Source: RGIG995 sp045603745
GTDB lineage: Bacteria; Bacillota; Clostridia; Oscillospirales; UBA644
Direction: 5' to 3'
Assembly: GCA_045603745.1 (NCBI GenBank)
Contig: JAZUMQ010000017.1
Location: 1 to 36,662 of the forward strand
DNA length: 36,662 nucleotides
Below are positions 7,518 to 16,094 of this stretch, piece after piece. Made by a program: the position numbers and the translations under genes. The first letter of the stretch is position 1. Each line of letters begins with the position of its first letter. The notes beneath the pieces were generated by a model. The model had not been told where the DNA came from and did no database searches. It saw only the letters and a list, made by a program, of their open reading frames with translations.

Positions 7518-7764
7518 TTAGGCGACAAGATTGTTTCGGGGTTTTTCTTGTTTCGGATTCTGCATTTCTTTCAGGTAAGGTTCGATGACGGCGTCTTTTT
7601 TCAGAGCGATATATAATTCTTTGACGTTGTCATACAAAGGAAAATTGAGGGTGTATTCTGCGAAGGCAAAGCAAAGGGGGATTGTTTTGCATCAACCAGA
7701 CGACGTCCGGTTCGGGGATGTTCGTTTCGATTTTCATATTCTTGTCGACGTCTTCAATTCTCAT
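7518..7764 (-). pseudogene. Frameshifted, internally deleted remnant resembling an SGNH hydrolase N-terminal domain
   Basis: An ATG at 7764 with CGAGGG 6 bases upstream opens a frame that begins MRIEDVDKNMKIETN and stops at 7630 after 44 codons. The next frame continues the coding character as PLYDNVKELYIALKKDAVIE and ends at 7518. Removing one base from the G5 tract at 7676-7680 would join them into an 81-codon frame. The opening and the LYDNVKELYI segment resemble, from memory, the N-terminal beta-sandwich part of clostridial SGNH/GDSL hydrolases, but the sequence between and the catalytic GSSITQG part are absent. I therefore read it as a decayed gene, not a sequencing error alone. It could instead be a small unknown gene with a homopolymer error. 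Confidence 0.55.
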
Positions 7765-7810
7765 GCAAAACCCTCGCAGTTTGTTTTTTCATTATAGCAT
7801 AAATCTTCTT

Positions 7811-7826
7811 GAAATACATGTATTTC
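7811..7826. promoter_or_regulatory. Perfect 16-bp palindrome upstream of malQ
   Basis: GAAATACATGTATTTC is its own reverse complement. It lies 34 bp upstream of the malQ -35 box and over the weak -35 region of a minus-strand promoter (TATAAT at 7796-7791) that would serve the decayed gene. A regulator binding site is likely, regulator unknown. Confidence 0.45.
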
Positions 7827-7859
7827 CTTAATTTGTCACAGGTTTTTTCAAAAATCCTC

Positions 7860-7888
7860 TTGCAATCCGGGTGGGAAACTGTTATAAT
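7860..7888 (+). promoter_or_regulatory. Promoter of malQ
   Basis: TTGCAA (7860-7865), 17-base spacer, TATAAT (7883-7888), about 29 bases before the ATG. Confidence 0.8.
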
Positions 7889-7916
7889 AAAAACAGAATG
7901 TTTCCGAGGTGACTTT

Positions 7917-9353
7917 ATGAAGCGAGCAAGCGGTGTTTTACTCCACGTTTCTTCTTTGTGGGGAGACTATTCCGAAGGGTCTTTCGGTCAGGCGGCAAGG
8001 GAATGGATTGACTTTCTTTCCGATTGCGGATTTTCCTATTGGCAGACGTTACCTTTTTGTTTGCCCGACGAATATCATTCTCCCTATTGCTCTCTTTCTA
8101 CTTTTTCGGTCAATCCTTATTTTATAGATCTTCCAACGTTGGAACAGGAGGGGCTTTTGACCGCAGAAGAAATTTCTTTGGCGAAACAGAAAACCCCCTA
8201 CGCCTGTGAATTTGCCCGATTATCTGAAGAGCGCCTTGCATTGTTAAACAAAGCGGCGAAGCGTTTTCGGGATTGGAATAACTTGGATCAATTTTACAAT
8301 ACACACCCCCGCACCGCCGATTTTTGTCGGTTTATGGGGTTGCGTGCCGCCAATAAAAACCGCCTTTGGACGGATTGGACGGAAGATACGCCCGACGAAG
8401 AAGTTGTGAGATTGTGGCGGTTTACCCAGTATATCTTTTTCCGTCAATGGCGCGAAATCAAAGCATATGCCAATGAAAAAGGGATCTCTGTCATCGGGGA
8501 TATTCCCATTTACGTCGCCTTGAATTCCTCCGACGTATGGGCTGCCCCGGATCAGTTTTTGCTGGATCGGGAAAATAAGCCCGTCGGTGTTGCCGGTGTT
8601 CCCCCGGATTATTTTGCCGAAGACGGGCAGTTGTGGGGCAATCCTCTTTACGATTGGAAAACCATGAAAGCCGACGGCTATACTTGGTGGAAAGACCGAA
8701 TCCGGTTTATGTGCGAATTGTTTGACGGAGTACGTATCGACCATTTCCGGGGATTGGAATCGTATTATTCTATTCCCGCGGGAGAGACCACCGCACGGAA
8801 TGGAAAATGGGTGAAAGGTCCGGGAATGTCTCTGATTCGGGCGCTGAAGGAAGTTGCCGGAGAAAAACTGCTTATCGCCGAAGATTTGGGAGATATTACC
8901 CCAGCCGTTTATAAATTGGTCAAAGACAGCGGCTTCCCGGGTATGAGGGTCTTTCAATTCGGCTTTTTGGGAGATGAAAATTCTCCTCATTTGCCCCATA
9001 ATTACGATAATCATTGTATTGCCTATACCGGAACCCACGACAATAACACCCTTTTGGGGTATGTTTGGGAGCTGGACGATGCCACGCGCCGTCGGGTTCT
9101 GCATTATTGCGGTTACTACGGCGAAGATTGGGATAAGGGATACGACGCCATTTTGCGTACCATGTTTCAATCCCACGCGGGACTTTTGATTTTGCCGGTG
9201 CAGGATCTGTTGTTGTACGGAAGCGATACTCGGCTGAATAAACCGGGCACCAGCGATGATAACTGGTCCTATCGTATCACGAGAGAACAACTCTCTCTCA
9301 TTGACCGAGAAAAATTCAGAAACTGGAACCGCCTTTACGGTCGAGCTAAATAA
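7917..9353 (+). CDS. malQ: 4-alpha-glucanotransferase (amylomaltase)
   Basis: A 478-residue glycoside hydrolase family 77 enzyme of the cytosol, which transfers alpha-1,4-glucan segments between maltodextrins or to glucose. It opens with the family's RASGVLLHVSSL. The catalytic set is present: nucleophile D275 in RIDHFRG, acid/base E322 in IAEDLG, and D375 in GTHDNNT. Length is close to the usual 480-520. The ATG at 7917 follows GAGGTGA at a good distance; the upstream part of the frame runs through the promoter and is not coding. No other maltodextrin gene (phosphorylase, glgA, MalE-type transporter) is in the window, so it appears monocistronic. Damaged gene remnants lie on both sides. Control may involve the palindrome at 7811-7826 (inference). 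Confidence 0.93.
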   Translation: MKRASGVLLHVSSLWGDYSEGSFGQAAREWIDFLSDCGFSYWQTLPFCLPDEYHSPYCSLSTFSVNPYFIDLPTLEQEGLLTAEEISLAKQKTPYACEFARLSEERLALLNKAAKRFRDWNNLDQFYNTHPRTADFCRFMGLRAANKNRLWTDWTEDTPDEEVVRLWRFTQYIFFRQWREIKAYANEKGISVIGDIPIYVALNSSDVWAAPDQFLLDRENKPVGVAGVPPDYFAEDGQLWGNPLYDWKTMKADGYTWWKDRIRFMCELFDGVRIDHFRGLESYYSIPAGETTARNGKWVKGPGMSLIRALKEVAGEKLLIAEDLGDITPAVYKLVKDSGFPGMRVFQFGFLGDENSPHLPHNYDNHCIAYTGTHDNNTLLGYVWELDDATRRRVLHYCGYYGEDWDKGYDAILRTMFQSHAGLLILPVQDLLLYGSDTRLNKPGTSDDNWSYRITREQLSLIDREKFRNWNRLYGRAK

Positions 9354-9363
9354 ATCTAAATAA

Positions 9364-9605
9364 AGCGGCCCGGAAATTTATGATTTCTACGTGGAAGACG
9401 GCAAAGCAGGGGTAAAATGTCCCCCCCCGCTTGCAAGATTCGGTTTCCTGCCGATATGCACCCCACGAAGATTTTACGAGGAACAGAAGGGGATTTGATC
9501 GACGGGGCGGAATACGATTTAAAAGATAATTATCGTTACGTCCGTGCCGTGGTTATCGACGAGCAGGGCAAATACGCTTGGACAAATCCTATTTCTATTG
9601 ATTGA
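9364..9605 (+). pseudogene. 3' remnant of a PHP-domain-like protein, frameshifted at a C8 tract
   Basis: Directly after malQ, one frame reads GPEIYDFYVEDGKAGVKC from 9367 and runs into eight C residues (9421-9428). The coding character then continues in another frame as ACKIRF, then LKDNYRYVRAVVIDEQGK and AWTNPISI, ending at 9605. The order of these pieces resembles, from memory, the last 70 residues of bacterial PHP-domain metallohydrolases (phosphoesterase-like), which often end in AWTNPI. The N-terminal catalytic part with its His and Asp ligands is missing, and there is no start or ribosome binding site. I read it as a deletion remnant co-transcribed with malQ. It ends just before the terminator at 9622. 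Confidence 0.6.
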
Positions 9606-9621
9606 TTAAAGCATAAAAACG

Positions 9622-9654
9622 GAGAACCGAACGAATCGGTTCTCCTATTTTTTC
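9622..9654. terminator. Bidirectional terminator between malQ remnant and trkH
   Basis: GGAGAACCGA (9622-9631) pairs with TCGGTTCTCC (9637-9646), followed by TATTTTT; on the minus strand GTTTTT follows. Confidence 0.85.
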
Positions 9655-9655
9655 T

Positions 9656-11095
9656 TTATTTACGCCATGAGGAGGGGGAAAAAAAGATGATCAGGGGGAA
9701 AATCTCAAGTCTGCCCAAAAGCATCGCTCCCGACAACACGATCTTGGAAAGGTCGGAGTATTCCGCAAAACTTGCGGCAGGTCCAACGGCACCGAAGCCC
9801 GGCCCTACGTTGTTAAAACAGGCGGCGACGGCGGAAAAATTACTTTCCAATCCGAAGGGTTCCAAGGATACAATTAAGAAGATTGCCACGAAACAAACCA
9901 AATAGATTCCAATATAAGAATTTACCCCGGTCAGGGTTTGTTCTTCCACCGGACGCCCCTCGAATCGTAAGCTTTTTACGGAGCGAGGGTGGAGCATTTT
10001 CTGAATTTCTCTGCGAATTTGTTTGGAGATCAATACCGTTCGAGATACTTTGATCCCTCCCGCCGTAGAACCGGCGCACCCTCCGATGAACATCAAAATC
10101 AGCAAAATCCCTTTAGCAAAGGACGGCCACAGATTGAAATCTACGGTGGAGTATCCTGTGGTTGTGATAATGGACGAAACTTGGAAGGCAGAATGACGCA
10201 CCGCTTCGGAAAGGTCGTTGTATTGCGGATAAACATTGAAGGCAATCAAAACTGTTGCACCTAAAATGATTCCGAGATAGACCCAAAATTCCGTACTTTT
10301 TAAAGCAGATTTGAACCGACGGATCAGGAACAGATAATACACGTTGAAATTGATTCCAAACAACAGCATGAAGATGGCAATGACCCATTGTAGGTAAGGG
10401 GAATATCCCCCTAAACTGTCGGCCTTGGTGCCGAATCCGCCGGTACCCGCCGTGCCAAAGGCATGGAGAATACTGTCGAAGGGCGACATTCCGCCACAGA
10501 TGAGAAGCAAGATCTGTAACATAGTCATTACCATGTAGATCAGATATAAGATCTTTGCCGTGTCTTTGATTCGGGGTACCAATTTCCCTACGGTAGGGCC
10601 GGGAACTTCCGCCCGCAAAATATGAATGGAACGCTCTGAGACGTTGGGAAGAACTGCCATAACGAAGACCAGAATTCCCATGCCTCCGATCCAATGGGTG
10701 AAACTTCTCCAGAACAAAAGCCCTTTGCTCATGGCTTCTACGTTGGTCAGAATCGAAGCACCTGTGGTGGTAAATCCGCTGACGGTTTCAAACACCGCAT
10801 CAACGTATGAGGGAATTTCTCCGCTGATTACGAAGGGCAACGCTCCGATCAGGGAAAGCAGAATCCAGGACGCGGAAACGATGAAAAATCCTTCTTTTGC
10901 GTAAATAACAGGATTTTTCGGTTTTGCGGCACAGATCATAAGTCCCCCGATCCCTAAGGCGACGGCGATGGTGATTAAAAAGGCGAAAATGCAGTTTTCT
11001 TTGTAGATTAAACTGACGATCGCCGGCAAGATCAAAAATAAACCTTCCGCCAGTACCATCTTACCGACGGTGTTTAGTATCATTCTCCGGTTCAT
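9656..11095 (-). CDS. trkH: Trk-type potassium uptake channel subunit TrkH
   Basis: A 479-residue membrane protein of the TrkH/KtrB family, which moves potassium through four pseudo-symmetric membrane-pore-membrane repeats. The four filter segments are visible: TTTGAS (109-114), TAGTGGFG (215-222), TTTGYS (311-316) and NVGPGFG (429-435). Each carries the key central glycine. The end FSPSSWRK matches the family's usual terminus. The start ATG at 11095 overlaps the trkA stop codon by one base (TAATG), so translation is coupled and the two subunits are made together. The length favours TrkH over the shorter KtrB. It ends at a shared terminator. Confidence 0.93.
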   Translation of the reverse strand: MNRRMILNTVGKMVLAEGLFLILPAIVSLIYKENCIFAFLITIAVALGIGGLMICAAKPKNPVIYAKEGFFIVSASWILLSLIGALPFVISGEIPSYVDAVFETVSGFTTTGASILTNVEAMSKGLLFWRSFTHWIGGMGILVFVMAVLPNVSERSIHILRAEVPGPTVGKLVPRIKDTAKILYLIYMVMTMLQILLLICGGMSPFDSILHAFGTAGTGGFGTKADSLGGYSPYLQWVIAIFMLLFGINFNVYYLFLIRRFKSALKSTEFWVYLGIILGATVLIAFNVYPQYNDLSEAVRHSAFQVSSIITTTGYSTVDFNLWPSFAKGILLILMFIGGCAGSTAGGIKVSRTVLISKQIRREIQKMLHPRSVKSLRFEGRPVEEQTLTGVNSYIGIYLVCFVAIFLIVSLEPFGLESNFSAVAACFNNVGPGFGAVGPAASFAEYSDLSKIVLSGAMLLGRLEIFPLIIFFSPSSWRK

Positions 11096-12459
11096 TATTT
11101 GTTCCCCAAAATATCCGCAAGATTATTGATCCGGTGTCCCGACGTTAAAATCAGAACCTTATCTCCGGGGCAGATGGCGTCGTTCCCTGAGGGAATAATG
11201 CTCTTACGTCCTCGGGTAATGCCGGCGATGAGGGTATTGGGCTTCAGTTGTAAATCTCTTAAGGGAATATTGCAAAGGGCAGCATCGCCGTGAACGGTAA
11301 ATTCCAAGGCTTCCGCTTTTCCCCCTGCCAGTTTGTACAGGGTCTCCACACTGCTGTCCAAAGAATTTTCCAAGGCTCTGGCGTAGCGCACGATAACGTT
11401 CGCCACCGTTCGTTTGGGAGAGACGATGGAATCTACCCCAAGTTGTTCCGCCATAGCGGAAAATTCGTCTCGGTTAACTTTTGAAATTACTTTCGGTACG
11501 TTCCGCGATTGGGCAAAATAGGAGATCAGAATGTTTTGTTCGTCCATTCCGGTGAGGGAAACGAAGGCGTCTACGTTGGAAAGTCCTTCTTCCAGCAACA
11601 GTTCCTGTTGTGCCCCGTCTCCGTGAATGATTACCGCTTCGGGCAATTCCTCGGAAAATATGCGGCAACGATCCTCGTTTTTATCCACGATCTTAACGGA
11701 GTTTCCGCCCGAAAGGAGCATTTTGGATAGATAATACGCCGTGTTGCTTGCCCCCAAGATCATGACGTCCCGTGCCTGCTTTTGCAGGATTCCAAGGCTT
11801 TTGAGCAATTTCAATATTTCCGTTGGGGGTGCGATCAAGCCGATCTTATCTCCGCTTTTCAGCACGAAATTACCATCGGGAATGAAGACGGAATCTTCCC
11901 GTTGCACCATGCAGATCAAAAACATGTAAGGATATTTTTTTCGCAGATCCATCAGTTTCATTCCGTCCAAGGCGGAATCCGGCTTCAACTTTAGCTCCAC
12001 CATTTCCAAGCCTCTGCCCGAAAAGGTTTCGACCCGGGCAGCAGAGGGAAGTTTCAGCATATTGTACAGTTCTCTTGCCACAAGCCGTTCCGGATTGACC
12101 ACCAGGGAAATTTCCAATTCCTGGCGCAAAAAGTCCAAACTTCCGTCGTTGTGCTCCGGATTTCGGATTCGGGCAACGGTGTGCTTTGCCCCCATTCGTT
12201 TGGCAAGAAAGCAACTGAGCATATTTAATTCGTCCGATCCGGTCACGGCGATGAATAGATCGGTGTCTTTTACATCAGCTTCCAGTAACAGATCCCAATC
12301 GGTTCCGTTTCCGCAGGCACTGATTACGTCATAAATGTTGGTCACTTCCCCCAAAACCTCCGGAGAATTGTCAATGGCGATCACATTGTGCCCTTCACTG
12401 ACCAGACTTTCAATCAGAGCCGTTCCGATTTTTCCGCAGCCGACAACGATGATTTTCAT
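11095..12459 (-). CDS. trkA: Potassium uptake regulatory subunit TrkA with two RCK domains
   Basis: A 454-residue peripheral membrane protein that forms the nucleotide-binding gating ring of the Trk potassium system. It has two RCK repeats, as in E. coli-type TrkA and unlike the single-domain KtrA. The first opens with the Rossmann motif VVGCGKIG (5-12) and an acidic ID at the end of the second strand; the second repeat begins near residue 230 with MILGASNTAYYL, where the dinucleotide motif is degenerate. Each is followed by a TrkA-C-like segment (around 135-220 and 370-450). GAGGGAG lies 7 bases before the ATG at 12459. It is the first gene of a two-gene operon with trkH. Second-repeat degeneracy suggests nucleotide binding mainly in the first repeat (inference). 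Confidence 0.92.
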   Translation of the reverse strand: MKIIVVGCGKIGTALIESLVSEGHNVIAIDNSPEVLGEVTNIYDVISACGNGTDWDLLLEADVKDTDLFIAVTGSDELNMLSCFLAKRMGAKHTVARIRNPEHNDGSLDFLRQELEISLVVNPERLVARELYNMLKLPSAARVETFSGRGLEMVELKLKPDSALDGMKLMDLRKKYPYMFLICMVQREDSVFIPDGNFVLKSGDKIGLIAPPTEILKLLKSLGILQKQARDVMILGASNTAYYLSKMLLSGGNSVKIVDKNEDRCRIFSEELPEAVIIHGDGAQQELLLEEGLSNVDAFVSLTGMDEQNILISYFAQSRNVPKVISKVNRDEFSAMAEQLGVDSIVSPKRTVANVIVRYARALENSLDSSVETLYKLAGGKAEALEFTVHGDAALCNIPLRDLQLKPNTLIAGITRGRKSIIPSGNDAICPGDKVLILTSGHRINNLADILGNK

Positions 12460-12489
12460 AGGAAAACTCCCTCACTTAATAATAACCTT

Positions 12490-12518
12490 ATTATAGCATA
12501 GTTCTTGTGATTTTTCAA
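12490..12518 (-). promoter_or_regulatory. Promoter of trkA-trkH
   Basis: Minus strand: TTGAAA (12518-12513), 17-base spacer, TATAAT (12495-12490). The leader is about 25 bases; no c-di-AMP (ydaO-type) riboswitch, sometimes found before potassium genes, fits in it. Confidence 0.8.
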
Positions 12519-12598
12519 CCGTCGTAACAAAAAAGACGATATTCCGTTGCGGTTTTGATTTTCTTTTCGGCTTTTTTCCGACTTTTGTATAGAAGATA

Positions 12599-12627
12599 TT
12601 GACTACAAGGCTCTTTCGTGCTATAAT
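12599..12627 (+). promoter_or_regulatory. Promoter of the long methyltransferase-ecf-truA-clp run
   Basis: TTGACT (12599-12604), 17-base spacer, TATAAT (12622-12627). It is the only clear promoter I see between here and 21216. Confidence 0.8.
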
Positions 12628-12669
12628 AAATGATGATTTATCTAAATTTTTAAGATGGAGAACAAAATC

Positions 12670-13524
12670 ATGTGGATCGCAGACGGTTGGAAAGATTTTC
12701 AGGTTTTGGACGCTTCAGGCGGTGAAAAACTGGAACGGTGGGGGAAGTATACTTTCGTGCGTCCCGACCCGCAAGTTATCTGGAATACGGAGCGAACACA
12801 TTCTGCTTGGAAAAATCCCAGCGCCAGCTATTCCCGATCTTCTTCCGGAGGCGGTCATTGGAACGGTGCCGAGATTCCCATGTTTCATATCGGCTATAAA
12901 GATTTGACGTTCCAGATCAAACCCATGTCTTTTAAGCATACCGGACTGTTCCCTGAACAGGCGGATAACTGGGATTGGGCGCGGGAACAGATCCGCAACA
13001 GCGGACGGGAGCAACCGCAGGTGTTGAATCTGTTCGCTTATACCGGCGGCGCTTCGGTGGCTTGTGCCAAAGAAGGGGCGAAGGTCTGCCACGTGGACGC
13101 GTCGAAGGGTATGGTTGCATGGGCAAAGGAAAACGCTCAGGCTTGCGGTTTGGAGAATATTCGTTATATTGTGGACGATTGTGTCAAGTTTGTTCAGCGG
13201 GAAATCCGCCGGGGGAGACGGTACGACGGTCTGATTTTGGATCCCCCCTCTTACGGCAGAGGCCCCGACGGCGAAGTTTGGAAACTGGAAAGCGAACTGT
13301 ACGGACTTTTGGATCTGTGCGTGCAGGTTCTCAATGACGATCCCTTGTTTTTGATTTTGAATTCTTATACTACCGGGCTTTCTGCCGGGTGTATGGAATA
13401 TATGTTGGGGTGCACCGTTGCCCGCCGCTTCGGAGGAAAGGTCACCGCATCGGAAATCGGGCTTCCGGTGGGAGACACCGGCTATTGCCTGCCTTGTGGA
13501 GCAACTGCCCGCTGGACGAAATAA
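12670..13524 (+). CDS. Class I SAM-dependent methyltransferase (RlmI/RlmK-like)
   Basis: A 284-residue Rossmann-type methyltransferase, probably acting on 23S rRNA cytosine or guanine. Motif I is VLNLFAYTGGAS (118-129), the acidic end of strand 2 is HVDAS (141-145), and the catalytic loop is LDPPSYGRG (190-198); an upstream QIKPMSFKHTGLFPEQ segment resembles the region preceding motif I in RlmI/RlmL-C-type enzymes. No PUA domain is present at the N-terminus, unlike RlmI. I chose the ATG at 12670 because GGAG at 12657-12660 is 9 bases upstream; the ATG at 12655 has no ribosome binding site. It is first in an operon, 37 bases ahead of ecfA1. The exact target base cannot be inferred. Confidence 0.75.
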   Translation: MWIADGWKDFQVLDASGGEKLERWGKYTFVRPDPQVIWNTERTHSAWKNPSASYSRSSSGGGHWNGAEIPMFHIGYKDLTFQIKPMSFKHTGLFPEQADNWDWAREQIRNSGREQPQVLNLFAYTGGASVACAKEGAKVCHVDASKGMVAWAKENAQACGLENIRYIVDDCVKFVQREIRRGRRYDGLILDPPSYGRGPDGEVWKLESELYGLLDLCVQVLNDDPLFLILNSYTTGLSAGCMEYMLGCTVARRFGGKVTASEIGLPVGDTGYCLPCGATARWTK

Positions 13525-13561
13525 CGACGTTTTTATCATTCCCGAAAGGAGGGAAATTTCC

Positions 13562-14413
13562 GTGGCTGTTATTGAAGCGAAAAATTTATTTTTCCGGTAT
13601 TCTTCCGATAGCGAACCGGTGTTAAAGGACGTTTCCCTGACCGTGGAACAGGGAGAATTCGTTGCCGTTTTGGGACACAACGGAAGCGGTAAATCCACCT
13701 TTGCAAAGCATCTGAACGGAATTTGTATTCCCGATGAAGGAACGCTGACCGTTTGCGGGTTAGACGTGAAAAACGAATCCGATCTGACCTCCATTCGCCG
13801 TAAGGTAGGAATGGTCTTTCAGAATCCGGATAATCAAATCATCGCCTCCGTGGTAGAAGAGGACGTTGCCTTTGCTTTGGAAAATTTGGGAGTTGCCCAC
13901 GACGAAATGCACCAACGGGTCAAGGAAGCCTTGGAAGCGGTGAATATGGCTCATTACGCCACCCACGCCACTTATAAATTATCCGGAGGACAAAAACAAC
14001 GGATCGCCATTGCGGGGATCCTTGCCATGCGTCCCGATATTTTGGTTTTAGACGAACCTACTGCCATGCTCGACCCCAAAGGTCGGGCGGAAGTGATGCA
14101 GGTGCTGCATAAATTTCACGACGAGGGCATGACCGTCGTCCTGATTACCCATTTCATGGACGAAGCCGCCCAGGCGGATCGGATCGTGGTGATGAACGAG
14201 GGAGAAATCCTTTTGGACGGAACTCCCCATTACGTATTTCAGAATGCAGGGCTTTTGTGGAGCATCGGATTGAACGTTCCTCAAAGTACCGAACTGATGT
14301 TTTTACTCCGCAAAGAAGGATATAAAGTTCCTTTGGCGGTGTTGACCGAGGAAGAATGTATTTCCGTTTTGGACGACCTTCTTGCCGGGCGCATCGGGAA
14401 GGAGGGAGTATGA
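13562..14413 (+). CDS. ecfA1: Energy-coupling factor transporter ATPase EcfA1
   Basis: A 283-residue ABC ATPase of the ECF vitamin and metal importers. Walker A is GHNGSGKST (38-46), the Q-loop region is FQNPDNQI, the signature is LSGGQKQR and Walker B is LVLDEPTAMLDP. The FQNPDNQ motif is typical of EcfA1. It pairs with EcfA2 to energise EcfT and interchangeable S subunits at the cytoplasmic membrane. The start is GTG at 13562 with AAAGGAGGG 8 bases before; the frame continues upstream into the methyltransferase but without a start site. Its stop overlaps the ecfA2 ATG (ATGA). No S-component gene is nearby, so this is a group II shared module serving S proteins encoded elsewhere. Confidence 0.93.
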   Translation: MAVIEAKNLFFRYSSDSEPVLKDVSLTVEQGEFVAVLGHNGSGKSTFAKHLNGICIPDEGTLTVCGLDVKNESDLTSIRRKVGMVFQNPDNQIIASVVEEDVAFALENLGVAHDEMHQRVKEALEAVNMAHYATHATYKLSGGQKQRIAIAGILAMRPDILVLDEPTAMLDPKGRAEVMQVLHKFHDEGMTVVLITHFMDEAAQADRIVVMNEGEILLDGTPHYVFQNAGLLWSIGLNVPQSTELMFLLRKEGYKVPLAVLTEEECISVLDDLLAGRIGKEGV

Positions 14414-15273
14414 ATAAGCCGATTCTTCGGGTTCAGGATCTGACCCAAATCTACGGGACGGGAACGCCCTTTGAAAAAACTGCCGTCGATCATATTTCTT
14501 TTGAATTATATGAAAATGAATTTATCGGTGTGATCGGGCATACCGGTTCCGGGAAATCCACCTTGATCCAAATGCTCAATGGGTTGATGAAACCCACTTC
14601 CGGAACGGTTTCTTTCCGGGAAGAAGATATTTGGACGAAAAAATACGATCGCCGTACCCTGCGTGCAAACGTAGGGCTGGTTTTCCAATACCCCGAATAC
14701 CAGTTGTTTGAAGAAACGGTAGAAAAAGATATTGCCTTCGGCCCTCGGAACATGGGACTTTCCGAAGAAGAAGTAGCGTTGCGGATTCAAGAAGGAATGT
14801 ATTTTACCGGCCTTTCCGATAAACTGCGGGAGAAATCTCCCTTTGAATTGTCCGGCGGACAAAAACGCCGGGTGGCAATTGCCGGAATTTTGGCGATGCG
14901 TCCTCAGGTTTTGATCCTTGACGAACCCACCGCGGGATTGGATCCCAAGGGGTGTAACGAAATTCTCAGCAACGTCCGGGATTATCAGAAAGAGGAAGGG
15001 GCAACGGTTATTCTCGTTTCCCACAGTATGGAAGACGTCGCCGCCCACGCCGGCAGAGTAATGGTGTTGGAACAGGGAAAATTGAAGATGTTTGACGATA
15101 CCCGTACCGTTTTTGGCAGGGGAGAAGAACTGCTTTCTATGGGGCTGAACGTGCCTCAAATTACCCGAGTTTTTCTGACGCTGAAACAACAAGGATACGA
15201 ACATCTTCCTTCGGTACTGTCTCCGGAAGAAGCAATCCGCAGTCTCGACGCTTTGACGGGAGGTGCGAAATGA
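14410..15273 (+). CDS. ecfA2: Energy-coupling factor transporter ATPase EcfA2
   Basis: A 287-residue ABC ATPase, partner of EcfA1. Walker A is GHTGSGKST (43-51), the Q-loop region is FQYPEYQLFEETV, the signature is LSGGQKRR and Walker B is LILDEPTAGLDP. The FQYPEYQLF motif is the usual mark of EcfA2. The ATG at 14410 follows GGAGGGAG and overlaps the ecfA1 stop by 4 bases; its own stop overlaps ecfT in the same way. This tight coupling fits the 1:1:1 EcfA1-EcfA2-EcfT complex. No truncation or missing motif is seen. Confidence 0.93.
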   Translation: MNKPILRVQDLTQIYGTGTPFEKTAVDHISFELYENEFIGVIGHTGSGKSTLIQMLNGLMKPTSGTVSFREEDIWTKKYDRRTLRANVGLVFQYPEYQLFEETVEKDIAFGPRNMGLSEEEVALRIQEGMYFTGLSDKLREKSPFELSGGQKRRVAIAGILAMRPQVLILDEPTAGLDPKGCNEILSNVRDYQKEEGATVILVSHSMEDVAAHAGRVMVLEQGKLKMFDDTRTVFGRGEELLSMGLNVPQITRVFLTLKQQGYEHLPSVLSPEEAIRSLDALTGGAK

Positions 15274-16094
15274 TCCGCGATATTACCTTAGGTCAATATT
15301 TCCCCGGCAGGTCTTTTCTTCATAATATGGATCCTCGGGCGAAGATTCTTTTGATGATCTCTTACGTCGTCACACTCTTTCTGGCCGATACCGTAGCGGC
15401 ATATTTGATTTTGCTCGTCGCTACCGCCGTCATGATCTGCATGACCAAAATCTCCCTGAAATTTTATCTTCGGGGACTGAAACCCTTATTGTTTATTATG
15501 GTATTCACCGCAATCCTCAATATGCTTTATTCCGACGGAGAGCCTTTGTTTACCTTTTGGGTCTTTTCCATATCTTGGGAAGGAATTTTGAGTGCGGTAT
15601 TTATGGTAGTGCGCATCGTGATGATGGTGCTTACTATGTCGGTTTTGACCTATACCACATCGCCCTTGCTTCTTACCGGGGGCTTGGAACGGTTGTTGTT
15701 CCCCCTGTCTTATCTGAAAGTTCCGGTACACGATTTTGCGATGATGATGACCATCGCTCTGCGGTTTATTCCCACACTTTTGGAAGAGACCGAAAAGATC
15801 ATGAACGCCCAAAAAGCCCGAGGCGCCGATTTTGAAAGCGGAAGTTTGGTTCGTCGGGCAAAAGCCATGATCCCCATTTTGATCCCTTTGTTCGTTTCCG
15901 CTTTTCGCCGTGCCGAGGAATTGGCGGTGGCGATGGAATGCCGTTGTTATGAAGGCGATGCCAAAGGCCGAACCCGTTTTGTGGAATACCGTTTCTCTTG
16001 GCGGGATTTTGTGGCACTGCTCTTTTGCATTGCAGTTCTTGTCATGACGTTGGTGCTGAATCGAGTGATTTTGCTTGGGGGGATCGGTCTGTGA
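15270..16094 (+). CDS. ecfT: Energy-coupling factor transmembrane subunit EcfT
   Basis: A 274-residue membrane protein with several hydrophobic segments that connects the two ATPases with a substrate-binding S subunit. The first coupling helix has the family motif in NAQKARGADFESG; the second has AMECRCYEG followed by GRTRF. In the second motif the usual Ala-Arg-Gly reads Cys-Arg-Cys, with the central Arg kept. The ATG at 15270 overlaps the ecfA2 stop (ATGA) and the stop overlaps the truA GTG (GTGA). It is part of the well-known ecfA1-ecfA2-ecfT-truA order of Firmicutes. Control beyond the upstream promoter is not visible. Confidence 0.92.
   Translation: MIRDITLGQYFPGRSFLHNMDPRAKILLMISYVVTLFLADTVAAYLILLVATAVMICMTKISLKFYLRGLKPLLFIMVFTAILNMLYSDGEPLFTFWVFSISWEGILSAVFMVVRIVMMVLTMSVLTYTTSPLLLTGGLERLLFPLSYLKVPVHDFAMMMTIALRFIPTLLEETEKIMNAQKARGADFESGSLVRRAKAMIPILIPLFVSAFRRAEELAVAMECRCYEGDAKGRTRFVEYRFSWRDFVALLFCIAVLVMTLVLNRVILLGGIGL

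Noticed and set aside
12460..12489. Riboswitch before trkA
   Set aside because: The untranslated leader is about 25 bases, too short for any known potassium-linked riboswitch.
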